Below, piece by piece: positions 8,520 to 16,956 of a stretch of 64,000 nt of DNA (within the stretch, counting starts at the first letter, position 1; the number at the start of each line of letters is the position of its first letter). Under the pieces are notes generated by a model. That model saw only the letters and a list, made by a program, of their open reading frames with translations, was not told where the DNA came from and did no database searches. The position numbers and the translations under genes are program-made. The stretch covers positions 62,001 through 126,000 of the forward strand of contig NZ_BCWM01000007.1 of NCBI RefSeq assembly GCF_001592205.1, given 5' to 3'. Origin of the DNA: Brevundimonas vesicularis NBRC 12165. GTDB taxonomy: Bacteria; Pseudomonadota; Alphaproteobacteria; Caulobacterales; Caulobacteraceae.

Positions 8520-9066
8520 GCGCCGCGCCGGCGTGGATCGGGATCATAAGCAGTAGGGTGATGACCAATCCCAAGTGCATCCATTCCGCCGCCGCCTCGA
8601 TCGCCCACAGCTGGGTGTTCGACAGATCCTGCAGCGGCAGCAACGGCCATTTAATGAAGCCCAACGTCTCCAGCTGACGCGTCCGATCCGTCGCCGAAAT
8701 CATGGCCCAGCCCGACAGCGGCAGGCCGAACAGGCAGATGTAGAAGACATAGTGGGTCACATGGGCGGCCATGCTCTCCCAACCCGGCTTGTCCGCATCA
8801 TTGATCAGGTCGGGCGCCAGCAGTCGCCATGACAGTCGGCCGATCACCAGGATCAGCATCAGCACGCCGATCGCAAAATGCAGGTCGTAGGCAGCCATCA
8901 TGGCCCCGCCCACCGGCTGCCGCCCCATCCACCAGCCCCAACCAAGCTGGAAGATCACCAGCCCCGCCATCACCCAATGAAAGCCGATGCCGACGGGCGA
9001 ATAGCGGCCCTCGTCATGGTGACCGGCCGCCCATTCCAGCAGCTGTCTGAACAGTCTTTCGATCAT
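8347..9066 (-). CDS. Cytochrome b561-family membrane protein
   Basis: A 239-residue protein with four membrane helices and conserved histidines for two b hemes (GIGFHWVMAG, YDLHFAIGV, HVTHYVFYI and EWMHLGLVITL). The family moves electrons between quinone and periplasmic carriers. The start at 9066 overlaps the CtaG stop (ATGA). Its 3' end overlaps the convergent diheme cytochrome c gene by 173 bases. The open frame continues upstream antisense and out of frame with CtaG; that part is not real. Confidence 0.88.
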   Translation of the reverse strand: MIERLFRQLLEWAAGHHDEGRYSPVGIGFHWVMAGLVIFQLGWGWWMGRQPVGGAMMAAYDLHFAIGVLMLILVIGRLSWRLLAPDLINDADKPGWESMAAHVTHYVFYICLFGLPLSGWAMISATDRTRQLETLGFIKWPLLPLQDLSNTQLWAIEAAAEWMHLGLVITLLLMIPIHAGAALKHHLIDRDDVFHAMLPVVPLLRPKRTRWQRRWRALEKRVASTARTLWRGLLGPKAI

Positions 9067-9821
9067 GCCGGATGCGCCTCGGCGTCCGGGCCGATCATCC
9101 GCCCCAGCCGCCACAGGGCGGCGAACAGATACAGCGCCGCCGCCGGCGCCCACATGATCAGCCCGGCCGCCTGCTGATCCTCCAGCGGCGTCAGGCCCCA
9201 GGCCAGGGTCGAATAGGCATGGGGCGCATAGACGGCCTGCCCCGCAAAGGTCAGCACCGCCCCAAGCAACCCCATCGCCAGCATTGCCGCCAACAGGGCG
9301 ATGACCGCCGCCGGCGCAGACGCTGACCGCGCCGCGCACCAGAACCAGACGGCGCTCGCCAGCAGACTGATCTGCATCACCCAATAGACCGCATCGCTCG
9401 ACAGGGCGGCACCATAGGCGTCGGGCGCGTGCCAGGCCCAGAACACCACCGCCTGCATCGCCGTCGCCAGGATCAGCGATCCATATCGTCTTATCGGCAG
9501 GGCCGCCGCCAGCAGGGGCGCGGCGACGCCGACCAACAGCACATGATGCACCGTCCGCGCGGAGAACAGCGCCGAACTGAGCGCGCACAGCGGGGAGACA
9601 AATCCAACGGCTAAAACAGCGACAGCCACCAGACCATAGCCGCGCCGCCGCCCTTCCAACCGCCAAAGGACCACCCCCGTCGCAGCGGCCAGAACAAGCA
9701 GCAACACCGGATCCAGGTTCCAGCGCCACTCGCCAAAGTCCGGCGCAGGTCCGCAGTAGGGCCGCCACGTCCCACCTGACGTCGTCGTCGGATCTTGCAC
9801 CGCTAGCTGCCCCTTTCTCAA
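9063..9821 (-). CDS. ctaG: Cytochrome c oxidase assembly factor CtaG (caa3 type)
   Basis: A 252-residue protein with six or seven hydrophobic segments. The N-terminus has TWRPYCGPAPDFGEWRWN, and later motifs are RTVHHVLLVGVAAPLLA and FWAWHAPDAYGAAL, all characteristic of the caa3_CtaG family, which helps to insert copper into caa3-type oxidases. Its gene begins the second minus-strand unit and is coupled to cytochrome b561. Its presence supports the reading of the neighbouring oxidase as caa3-type. Confidence 0.88.
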   Translation of the reverse strand: MRKGQLAVQDPTTTSGGTWRPYCGPAPDFGEWRWNLDPVLLLVLAAATGVVLWRLEGRRRGYGLVAVAVLAVGFVSPLCALSSALFSARTVHHVLLVGVAAPLLAAALPIRRYGSLILATAMQAVVFWAWHAPDAYGAALSSDAVYWVMQISLLASAVWFWCAARSASAPAAVIALLAAMLAMGLLGAVLTFAGQAVYAPHAYSTLAWGLTPLEDQQAAGLIMWAPAAALYLFAALWRLGRMIGPDAEAHPA

Positions 9822-9960
9822 GCTCAGCTTCCAAAGCGGATGACGGTCCGTGCGGTTCCGAGCTTAACGTCTGCCGACGGGCTCACTGGCTCAGTCGCTC
9901 TCCATCCGCGACGACGCGTTGTCGCCGCGCAAGCAGCCGCTCAACCTTGGGGGCGCCATA

Positions 9961-9977
9961 GTCGTCAACTTGACGAC
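9961..9977. repeat. Perfect 17-base dyad at the mutarotase stop
   Basis: GTCGTCAA-C-TTGACGAC is a perfect inverted repeat with a single central base. It overlaps the stop codon of the aldose epimerase gene (9965-9967). No T-run follows, so it is a poor terminator; it could be a protein binding site or a chance event. Confidence 0.35.
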
Positions 9978-10831
9978 ACTGCGCCGATCATAACGGTGAG
10001 CGACAGGGTTCGGCCGGGCTTCAGGCCAACCAGACCATCATCCTCGCCAGCCGGAGCGTGGTGAGCGTCCGGGCGGTGAGTGACGGGTTCGACGCAACAG
10101 AAATCAGCGTCGACAGGCATGTAGACCTGGCTCCAGCGCGCGGCCGCGTCGGCGGTCAAGGTAACGCGGCGACCGCCGCCGTTCAGGAACGCCTCTCCGC
10201 TCCAGCCAGCGTAGGCGTGATCGACGAAGGGGGTATCGGCGAGATTTACGCCGTTCGACCAGTCCACAACCTCGGCGGCCGGCGCCAGTCGTTCCGGAAT
10301 TTGACGGGCGTCGGTGATCCAGACCCTGTCGGCAGGAAGAGTGAGCCGGCTGTCTGGATGTCGGCGGAAATAGGGGTGCAGCCCTAGGCCTGCCGGCATG
10401 GTGTCCTCGCCCGTGTTCGTGACGGACAAGCCGATCTGCAGTCCTTCGCTGGACAGGGATACGCTTTGCCGCGCGAACCAGGGCCACGGCCAACCCTCGA
10501 GCTCGCCAGGCCAGTCTAACGTCATTGCGACTGAATCGGCGGATTGGCTTTCGACCGTCCAAGACCGCAGCCATCCTTCGCCATGGATCGCATGCGGCGC
10601 GAACCGATCGAGAACTGGCAGCTGACCCGAGCGCCCTTCGAACACGAAGCGACCGTCGGCGATCCGATTGGCGTAGGGAACCAGCGGGAAACAGGCCGTC
10701 TCCAAAATGTTGGTGGTCCCGTCTGGTGTGGGTCGGAACACCGGCTGACCGCGCCAGTCGAGGCTCAGGACAGACCCACCCAGTTCTGGCGCCAAGGTCG
10801 CGCGCCAGTCGCCGGCCCTTAGAGCGATCAC
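9965..10831 (-). CDS. galM: Aldose 1-epimerase (mutarotase)
   Basis: The 288-residue product belongs to the aldose 1-epimerase fold. Visible active-site motifs are YANRIADGRF (substrate arginine), HAIHGEGW (catalytic histidine), GLHPYFRR (second histidine) and CVEPVTHRPDAHH (catalytic glutamate). It interconverts alpha and beta anomers of aldoses so that the dehydrogenase gets the right anomer. The start is GTG at 10831, overlapping the lactonase stop (GTGA). The sugar is most likely D-galactose, from the cluster as a whole. Confidence 0.9.
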   Translation of the reverse strand: MIALRAGDWRATLAPELGGSVLSLDWRGQPVFRPTPDGTTNILETACFPLVPYANRIADGRFVFEGRSGQLPVLDRFAPHAIHGEGWLRSWTVESQSADSVAMTLDWPGELEGWPWPWFARQSVSLSSEGLQIGLSVTNTGEDTMPAGLGLHPYFRRHPDSRLTLPADRVWITDARQIPERLAPAAEVVDWSNGVNLADTPFVDHAYAGWSGEAFLNGGGRRVTLTADAAARWSQVYMPVDADFCCVEPVTHRPDAHHAPAGEDDGLVGLKPGRTLSLTVMIGAVSSS

Positions 10832-11682
10832 AGCTTGATCCGGTTCTGCGGCAGACCCGGCGTCTCGACGCGCACACGATAAAGCCCCCCCAGCGTCGGT
10901 TGCTCAGCCCGCTTGTCGGCGTTCCCCAGCCATGCCGTGGTCATATAGAGATCGCGCAGGTCCGGGCCGCCGAAGGCCGCCTTGGTCACCGTCTGGACCG
11001 GCACGTCGATCTTGCCAATCCGCGTGCCATCAGGGGCGAAGCGGGCGACGCCCCAACCGTTGAACAGGCCGACATGCAGCACGCCGGCCGCATCCATGCT
11101 GGGACCGTCGGCGTAGCCGTCCTCGGTCACGGCGAAGACGCGCTTGTTCGACAGCAGGCCGTCCGCATGGTCGAAGGCCAGGACCGTCTTTTTCAGCGTA
11201 TCGTGGTGATAGAGGGTGCGGCCATCCGGACTAAGGCAGGGTCCGTTGGTGACGCCATAGCCGTCGTCGTGCCGCGTCAGCTCGCCTCGGAACCAGCGAT
11301 AAAGGGCGCCGGTCTCGACCTGTTCGCTGTCATCCATCGAGCCGAACCACAGCGAGCCGTCCGGCGCGACGAAGCCGTCGTTCAGCCGGTTCTGGGGTCG
11401 GTCTTCCTCGAGCGGCTGGAAGCGCGAGAAGTCGCCCTCCTCCGGGTCGAAGCGATACAGACCGCCCCGCACGCCGCAGATCAGCGAACCGTCCTCGGCG
11501 GGCAGGGCGAAACCGGTCTGATCGGGCGTGTCCCATGACCGTTTCCCACCAGTCGCGGGGGTGTAGCGGTGCAGCTTTCGACCTTTGATATCGACGAACC
11601 ACACCGCGCCGCGCGCGGCGTCCCAGACGGGGCCTTCGCCCAGTTCCGCCTGCACGTCCCAGATCAGTTCAGCTTTGCCCAC
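10828..11682 (-). CDS. SMP-30/gluconolactonase-family sugar lactonase
   Basis: This 284-residue six-bladed propeller carries the metal ligands of the SMP-30 family: the glutamate in LGEGPVWD near the N-terminus, the asparagine in NRLNDGFV and the aspartate in YADGPSMD. Such enzymes hydrolyse aldonolactones (gluconolactone, galactonolactone, arabinolactone, xylonolactone). It is coupled to the mutarotase gene and shares the locus with a sugar dehydrogenase and an aldonate dehydratase, so galactonolactone hydrolysis is the most likely role. The start is GTG at 11682. Confidence 0.88.
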   Translation of the reverse strand: MGKAELIWDVQAELGEGPVWDAARGAVWFVDIKGRKLHRYTPATGGKRSWDTPDQTGFALPAEDGSLICGVRGGLYRFDPEEGDFSRFQPLEEDRPQNRLNDGFVAPDGSLWFGSMDDSEQVETGALYRWFRGELTRHDDGYGVTNGPCLSPDGRTLYHHDTLKKTVLAFDHADGLLSNKRVFAVTEDGYADGPSMDAAGVLHVGLFNGWGVARFAPDGTRIGKIDVPVQTVTKAAFGGPDLRDLYMTTAWLGNADKRAEQPTLGGLYRVRVETPGLPQNRIKL

Positions 11683-11754
11683 GAATCAACTCTCGGAATA
11701 GGATGTGTCGATCCGACTATAGAGCCATTCCACTCCCTTCACCGATTACGCCCG

Positions 11755-13281
11755 ATGACTCCTGCTCCGCTGAAACGCATTCTGATCGTCGGGGGCGGCA
11801 CGGCCGGCTGGATGGCGGCCGCAGCACTAGCGCACGTCACGCGCGGCACGGTGAAGGTCGAGTTGGTCGAGTCGGAGGTTATCGGCACGGTCGGCGTCGG
11901 CGAGGCCACCATTCCGCCGATCCTGCTGTTCAACCAGTTGCTGGGCATCGACGAAAACGAATTCATTCGCGCCACTCAGGCGACCTACAAGCTGGGCATC
12001 CAGTTCAACGACTGGTTCCAGAAGGGGCGGAGCTATTTCCACCCGTTCGGAACCTATGGCACGCGCATCGACGCCGCCTCCTTCCACCAATACTGGCTGC
12101 GGCTGAACAAGGCGGGGCTGGACGACGACCTGGACGCCTATTCCGTCACGACGATGGCGGCGCGATCGGGCCGGTTCACCCGGCCTGACACCGACCCGCG
12201 CGGCGCCGCCTCGCAGATGACCTACGCCTTCCATTTCGACGCCGGCCTGTACGCCAGGTTCCTCCGTCAACGCGCCGAAGCGAACGGCGTCGTGCGGTAT
12301 GAGGGCAAGATCGCCGACGTGCGCCTGCGCGACGGCGACGGCTTCATCCAGTCGGTGCGGCTGGATGACGGACGCGAGCTGGAGGCAGACTTCTTCGTCG
12401 ACTGTTCGGGCTTCCGCGGCCTGCTGATCGAAGGCGCGCTGAAGACGGGCTACGAGGACTGGACCCACTGGCTGCCGGCCGACCGTGCGGTGGCCATGCC
12501 CTGCACCCGCGTCGGCGATCCGACGCCCTACACCCAATCGACGGCCCTTGAAGCGGGGTGGCGCTGGCGCATTCCGCTGCAGCACCGCACCGGCAACGGC
12601 TATGTCTATTGCAGCCCCTTCATCTCGGACGACGAGGCCCAGGCCAAGCTGCGCGCCTCCCTGGACGGCGAGGCGATGGCTGAACCCAACTTCCTGCGGT
12701 TCACCACCGGTCGCCGAAAGAAGACCTGGAACAAGAACTGTCTGGCCTTGGGCCTGGCGTCGGGTTTCCTGGAACCGCTGGAGTCGACCAGCATCCATCT
12801 GGTGCAGTCAGGCATATCCAAACTGCTGCTGCACTTCCCCGACACTGGCTTCGCCCAAGCCGATATCGACAACTACAACCGCATGATGCGGCTGGAGACC
12901 GAGCGCATCCGCGACTTCATCATCCTGCACTATCACGCAACGGCGCGCGACGACTCGCCCCTGTGGCGTCACGTGCGGACCATGCCGATTCCCGAGACGC
13001 TAAAGCAGAAAATGGATCAGTTCCGCAGCCGGGGCCGCATCTTCCGCTATGAGGACGAGCTGTTTCAGGAGACGAGCTGGATCGCCGTGCTGCTCGGCCA
13101 GGGCGTCATCCCCGAGCGGCATGATCCGATCACGGAGACCATCCCTCTGGAGCAGGTCCAGCAATGGTTGCAGAAAATGAAGGCGATGATCCAGCATGGC
13201 GTGGCGCGGATGCCGACCCACGAGGCCTTCATCGCCGCCAACTGCAAGGCGCCGCCGCTGCAACAAGGCGGCGACGCCTAG
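11755..13281 (+). CDS. Tryptophan 7-halogenase-like flavoprotein
   Basis: This 508-residue protein has an FAD-binding motif ([10 protein letters not shown], residues 13-22), the family motif WRWRIP (269-274) and a lysine at 79 (ATYKLGI), the same position as the catalytic lysine of PrnA. Flavin-dependent halogenases of this type chlorinate or brominate indoles and phenols with FADH2 supplied by a reductase. In Caulobacterales and Xanthomonadales, many members sit in carbohydrate utilisation clusters and have no known substrate. Here it lies between two minus-strand parts of the galactose locus. The start at 11755 is the first ATG before the FAD motif; upstream codons are antisense to the lactonase. 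Confidence 0.85.
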   Translation: MTPAPLKRILIVGGGTAGWMAAAALAHVTRGTVKVELVESEVIGTVGVGEATIPPILLFNQLLGIDENEFIRATQATYKLGIQFNDWFQKGRSYFHPFGTYGTRIDAASFHQYWLRLNKAGLDDDLDAYSVTTMAARSGRFTRPDTDPRGAASQMTYAFHFDAGLYARFLRQRAEANGVVRYEGKIADVRLRDGDGFIQSVRLDDGRELEADFFVDCSGFRGLLIEGALKTGYEDWTHWLPADRAVAMPCTRVGDPTPYTQSTALEAGWRWRIPLQHRTGNGYVYCSPFISDDEAQAKLRASLDGEAMAEPNFLRFTTGRRKKTWNKNCLALGLASGFLEPLESTSIHLVQSGISKLLLHFPDTGFAQADIDNYNRMMRLETERIRDFIILHYHATARDDSPLWRHVRTMPIPETLKQKMDQFRSRGRIFRYEDELFQETSWIAVLLGQGVIPERHDPITETIPLEQVQQWLQKMKAMIQHGVARMPTHEAFIAANCKAPPLQQGGDA

Positions 13282-13357
13282 AGCGAAATCCTGGAGCCTG
13301 ATTCACGGCGTCAGCGGAATCGCGAAGCGATCCCTCCTCGACCGATCACGCTTTAGG
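13280..13357. repeat. Imperfect palindromic intergenic element
   Basis: The 80-base gap between convergent genes contains nested inverted repeats: outer arms TAGAGCGAAATC / GATCACGCTTTA (9 of 12 pair), inner ATTC / GAAT, and a tight GGAATCGC / GCGATCC hairpin. No T-run is present. The architecture resembles short dispersed palindromes known from alphaproteobacterial genomes; no second copy was noticed in the window. Confidence 0.35.
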
Positions 13358-13361
13358 GCCG

Positions 13362-15164
13362 TCAGTGGTTGTCGCGCGGCAGGCCGATGGTGTCGACGAT
13401 GCGGTGGTATTTGACGGCGGGCTCCAGCACGGCGCCGGTTTCCAGCTGGCCGACCACGTCGCGCTGCATTTCCTGCCACGGGGTCTGGGAGGCGGGGTAT
13501 TTGTAGCCGCCTGCCGCCTCGAACGCCTGGCGACGCTCGGACAGTTCCTCCTTGGAGATAAGGATGTCGGCGCGGCCGGTGTTCAGATCGATGCGGACCC
13601 GGTCGCCGGTCTTCAGCAGGGCGATGTTTCCACCCGCCGCCGCCTCAGGCGAGGCGTTCAGGATCGAGGGCGAGCCGGAGGTACCGGACTGACGCCCGTC
13701 GCCGATGCAGGCCAGGGCGCTGACGCCCTTCCTGATGAGGTATGCCGGCGGGCGCATGTTCACGACCTCGGCCGCGCCCGGATAGCCGATGGGGCCGGCG
13801 CCGCGCATGAACAGCAGGGTCTGTTCGGTGATGCCCAGGCTCTCGTCGTCGATGCGATGGTGATAATCCTCGGGCCCGTCGAACACGACAGCCGGGCCCT
13901 CGAAGGCATTCAGATCGTCGGGATTGGAGAGGTAGCGCTGGCGGAACTCGTCCGAGATCACGCTCAGCTTCATGATGGCCGAGTTGAACAGATTGCCGCT
14001 GAAGACGACGAAGCCGGCGTCGGTCTTCATCGGGGCGTCGAAGCTCTTGATGACATCGGGCAGTTGGATCTCGGCGCTCTTGCAGTTCTGGCCGATGGAT
14101 TTGCCGGTGACGGTCAGGGCGTCTTCGTTGATCAGCCCCTGCTTCATCAGTTCGGAGACGACGGCGGGGACGCCGCCGGCATGGAAATAGTCCTCGCCCA
14201 GATATTCGCCGGCGGGCTGGAGGTTGACCAGCAGGGGCACGTGAAGCCCCTCAGTCTGCCAGTCCTGCAACGGCACATCGACATGGGCGTGGCGGGCCAG
14301 CGCCGTCAGGTGGATCGGGGCGTTCGTCGAACCGCCGATGGCCGAGTTGACAACGATGGCGTTGTGGAAGGCTTCCTTGGTCAGGATGTCCGACGGCTTC
14401 AGGTCCTCACGCACCATCTCCACGATGCGCAGTCCGGTCTCATAGGCGACCTGGGCGCGTTCGCGGTACGGCGCCGGAATGGCGGCCGAGCCGGGCAGCG
14501 ACATGCCCAGCGCCTCGGCCAGAGAGTTCATCGTCGTCGCCGTGCCCATGGTGTTGCAATAGCCCACCGACGGCGCCGACGACGCCACTAGTTCGATGAA
14601 GCCGTCATAGTCGATCTCTCCGGCCGCCATCATTTGACGCGCCTTCCAGATGATGGTTCCCGACCCCGTGCGTTCGCCCTTGTGCCAGCCGTTCAGCATC
14701 GGGCCGACCGACAGGGCGATCGCGGGGATGTCCACGGTGGCGGCGGCCATCAGACAGGCGGGCGTGGTCTTGTCGCAACCGATGGTCAGGACGACGCCAT
14801 CCAGCGGATAGCCGTAGAGGCTTTCGACCAGACCCAGATAGGCCAGGTTGCGGTCCAGACCGGCCGTCGGGCGCTTGCCGGTTTCCTGGATCGGGTGAAC
14901 CGGGAACTCCATGGCGATGCCGCCCGCCTCGCGGATGCCTTCGCGGACGCGCTCGGCCAGGACCAGGTGGTGGCGGTTACAGGGCGACAGGTCCGAGCCG
15001 GTCTGGGCGATGCCGATGATCGGCTTGTTCGACTGAAGCTCTTTGCGCGTCAGGCCGTAGTTCAGATAGCGCTCAAGATACAGCGCCGTCATGTCCGGGT
15101 TCTCCGGATTATCGAACCAGGCGCGGCTGCGGAGCGGCTTCTTGGGCTTTGAGGTGTCGGTCAT
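13362..15164 (-). CDS. IlvD/Edd-family aldonate dehydratase (probable galactonate dehydratase)
   Basis: The 600-residue protein is a sugar-acid dehydratase of the IlvD/Edd superfamily, the branch that includes D-xylonate and L-arabinonate dehydratases. Cysteines C62 (DLSPCNRHH), C130 ([10 protein letters not shown]) and C203 ([11 protein letters not shown]) sit at the spacing of the [2Fe-2S] ligands in that branch. It converts an aldonate to a 2-keto-3-deoxy acid. Since the next enzymes are DgoK and DgoA, D-galactonate is the likely substrate; D-fuconate or L-arabinonate are alternatives. Classical DgoD is an enolase-superfamily enzyme, so this would be a non-homologous replacement. It abuts the SDR gene with no gap. 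Confidence 0.88.
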   Translation of the reverse strand: MTDTSKPKKPLRSRAWFDNPENPDMTALYLERYLNYGLTRKELQSNKPIIGIAQTGSDLSPCNRHHLVLAERVREGIREAGGIAMEFPVHPIQETGKRPTAGLDRNLAYLGLVESLYGYPLDGVVLTIGCDKTTPACLMAAATVDIPAIALSVGPMLNGWHKGERTGSGTIIWKARQMMAAGEIDYDGFIELVASSAPSVGYCNTMGTATTMNSLAEALGMSLPGSAAIPAPYRERAQVAYETGLRIVEMVREDLKPSDILTKEAFHNAIVVNSAIGGSTNAPIHLTALARHAHVDVPLQDWQTEGLHVPLLVNLQPAGEYLGEDYFHAGGVPAVVSELMKQGLINEDALTVTGKSIGQNCKSAEIQLPDVIKSFDAPMKTDAGFVVFSGNLFNSAIMKLSVISDEFRQRYLSNPDDLNAFEGPAVVFDGPEDYHHRIDDESLGITEQTLLFMRGAGPIGYPGAAEVVNMRPPAYLIRKGVSALACIGDGRQSGTSGSPSILNASPEAAAGGNIALLKTGDRVRIDLNTGRADILISKEELSERRQAFEAAGGYKYPASQTPWQEMQRDVVGQLETGAVLEPAVKYHRIVDTIGLPRDNH

Positions 15165-15914
15165 TCAGGTCCAGCCGCCATCGACGACATAGTGTTGATT
15201 GGTGATCGCCCCCGCCTCGTCCGAGCACATGAAGACGACGACGCGAGCGATATCTTCGGGTACGAGCCGGCGCTTGAGGCACTGGTTGGCGTAGATGTCT
15301 TTTTCGGTCTCCGGCGTGACCCAGAGCTCCAGCTGGCGCTCGGTCATAATCCAGCCGGGGGCGACGGCGTTCACCCGCACGCCGAACTCGCCGAAATCGC
15401 GGGCCAGCGAACGGGTCAGTCCGATCACCGCCGACTTGCAGGCCGTATAGGCAGCCATGCCCCCCTGGCCGATGACCCAAGAGGTCGAGCCCAGATTGAC
15501 GATCGCACCCTTGCCCGTCGCTTTCATGTCAGGCAGCACGGCTTGGGCGGCGAAAAACTGGTGCTTCAGGTTCACCGCTATCCGGCCATCCCAATACTCT
15601 TCGGTCACCTCCAACGTGGCATGGCGTTCGTCATGGGCGGCGTTGTTGACCAGAATGTCGATGGGGCCGAAGGCGTTACGCACCGTGGCTATGGCGGCCT
15701 TCAAGGCCGAAATGTCTGTCAGGTCACAGGCGACGAACAGCGCATCCCGCCCCAGCTCCGATTGCAACTTGGTCCCACGTTCGGCGTCGATGTCCAGAAA
15801 TCCAACCTTGGCGCCTTGGGCATGGAAGGCGCGGACGATGCTTTCGCCGATGCCGCCGGCGCCGCCGGTGACGATGGCGATCTTGCCCTTCAGATCGGAA
15901 TAGATGGCGGCCAT
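15165..15914 (-). CDS. SDR-family sugar 1-dehydrogenase (probable D-galactose dehydrogenase)
   Basis: A 249-residue classical short-chain dehydrogenase with the nucleotide motif TGGAGGIG (16-23), D41 after the second strand (favouring NAD+), NNAA (90-93) and the catalytic S143, Y156 and K160 (YTACK). It resembles Caulobacter xylose dehydrogenase XylB and related aldose dehydrogenases, including features such as STSWVIG and the ending VDGGWT. It would oxidise the sugar to its lactone. The stop is directly followed by the dehydratase start, so the two are one operon. Galactose as substrate is inferred from context. Confidence 0.85.
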   Translation of the reverse strand: MAAIYSDLKGKIAIVTGGAGGIGESIVRAFHAQGAKVGFLDIDAERGTKLQSELGRDALFVACDLTDISALKAAIATVRNAFGPIDILVNNAAHDERHATLEVTEEYWDGRIAVNLKHQFFAAQAVLPDMKATGKGAIVNLGSTSWVIGQGGMAAYTACKSAVIGLTRSLARDFGEFGVRVNAVAPGWIMTERQLELWVTPETEKDIYANQCLKRRLVPEDIARVVVFMCSDEAGAITNQHYVVDGGWT

Positions 15915-15960
15915 AGACGACGCTTTCTCGACGGACGACCGTCTGGACGGCCATCAGGTC

Positions 15961-15989
15961 TTTTCACAAATGAAAGTCGTTGCCGTCAA
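15961..15989 (-). promoter_or_regulatory. Candidate promoter and operator of the SDR-dehydratase operon
   Basis: On the minus strand TTGACG (15984-15989) is a fair -35 element seven bases after the IclR gene stop. Between it and the weak -10 region lies the inverted repeat TTTCA-CAAA-TGAAA (15962-15975). A dyad in this position is where a repressor such as the adjacent IclR protein would act. No experimental support is visible. Confidence 0.4.
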
Positions 15990-15995
15990 CAAAAA

Positions 15996-16769
15996 TCAAG
16001 CTTGGGAGACGGCGCTCATTTGATCCGAGATCGCCGCCGCGGTTTGAACCAGCAACGCCGCAGCCTCCTCCTTGCTGCTCGAGGACGCCGCCTGCTCGAT
16101 GAAGGGGGTGATCAGGGTGGCGATAATGCCGTCGGACCCCATGATCGGCGCCACCAGGTCCGTAACCCCCTTCACGAAATCGCTGGCGCGCTCGACGTGA
16201 TCGCCTTGCGTCATCGCCACCGCGCGGTGGGCGAAATCATCGACTTCTGATGCTCCGAACTGCGCGGCGAGGACGGCGTGCAGTTGCATCCGCGCTCGCT
16301 CGTTGGCGCGCGAATAGAACATCAGACCAGATGTGGCGTGCAGGATGCTGCGCCGATAGCCGATGCGGACGGAATAGCCGAGGTCGCCGGGGCTCTCGAT
16401 TCGGGCGATGACCACGATCTGGTCGCCGGACGGCACGACAAGGTGACAGGATTGCAGCGTGTTCGACGCGAGGTCTCGCATCGCCGGCATCGCCACATCG
16501 ACCAGTGACTTTATCGGAGCCTGGGTCATGCCCAAGGTGAACAGCCGATTGGTCAGACGATAGCCTTCGGAAGACTGTTCGATATAGCCGCGAAACTCCA
16601 ATACCTGGATCATGCGAAACAGTTCGCTGACCGAGCGCCCGAGGGTCACAGACATCTGAGACGGCGTCATCGCCTCGCCTTGGGACGAGAGCAGTTCCAG
16701 TACGTCCAGACCCTTTTCCAGAGCCGGAGCGCGGTATTTGCGGTCGTCGGCGGCGTCTTGGTCGGTCAT
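15996..16769 (-). CDS. IclR-family transcriptional regulator
   Basis: This 257-residue regulator has the IclR layout: winged helix-turn-helix (about 15-80, with ALEKGLDVLELLSSQGEAMT and VSELFRMIQVLEFRGYI) and an effector domain (about 90-250, with HATSGLMFYSRAN). IclR proteins often control aromatic or sugar catabolism. It lies between the catabolic operon on one side and the divergent symporter-dgoK-dgoA operon on the other, so it probably responds to galactose, galactonate or the 2-keto-3-deoxy acid. Start 16769 was chosen as the ATG just before the polar N-terminal tail. Confidence 0.88.
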   Translation of the reverse strand: MTDQDAADDRKYRAPALEKGLDVLELLSSQGEAMTPSQMSVTLGRSVSELFRMIQVLEFRGYIEQSSEGYRLTNRLFTLGMTQAPIKSLVDVAMPAMRDLASNTLQSCHLVVPSGDQIVVIARIESPGDLGYSVRIGYRRSILHATSGLMFYSRANERARMQLHAVLAAQFGASEVDDFAHRAVAMTQGDHVERASDFVKGVTDLVAPIMGSDGIIATLITPFIEQAASSSSKEEAAALLVQTAAAISDQMSAVSQA

Positions 16770-16883
16770 GAAGGTTCTCTGATGAACGCCCCAAATAAGG
16801 GTGGCGCGCAGCACGGTGAAGCAATCGATGGCAATGACATTACATTACTGCGGGTGAAATCTCTACGCACATATAAAAACACA

Positions 16884-16912
16884 TTGCGACAGTCTGACGC
16901 CTCGACTAGGGT
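16884..16912 (+). promoter_or_regulatory. Candidate promoter of the symporter-dgoK-dgoA operon
   Basis: TTGCGA (16884-16889) and TAGGGT (16907-16912) are separated by exactly 17 bases and lie 44 bases before the symporter start. Upstream, AATGACATT (16833-16841) is a short dyad that could bind the divergent IclR regulator. Confidence 0.4.
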
Positions 16913-16956
16913 TTGGTCCAAGCTCGGCTAAGGAGCTGCATTGGGGGAAGTGCACC

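Noticed and set aside
9067-9834. Upstream extension of the cytochrome b561 frame
   Set aside because: It reads CtaG in the wrong frame; the b561 start overlaps the CtaG stop.
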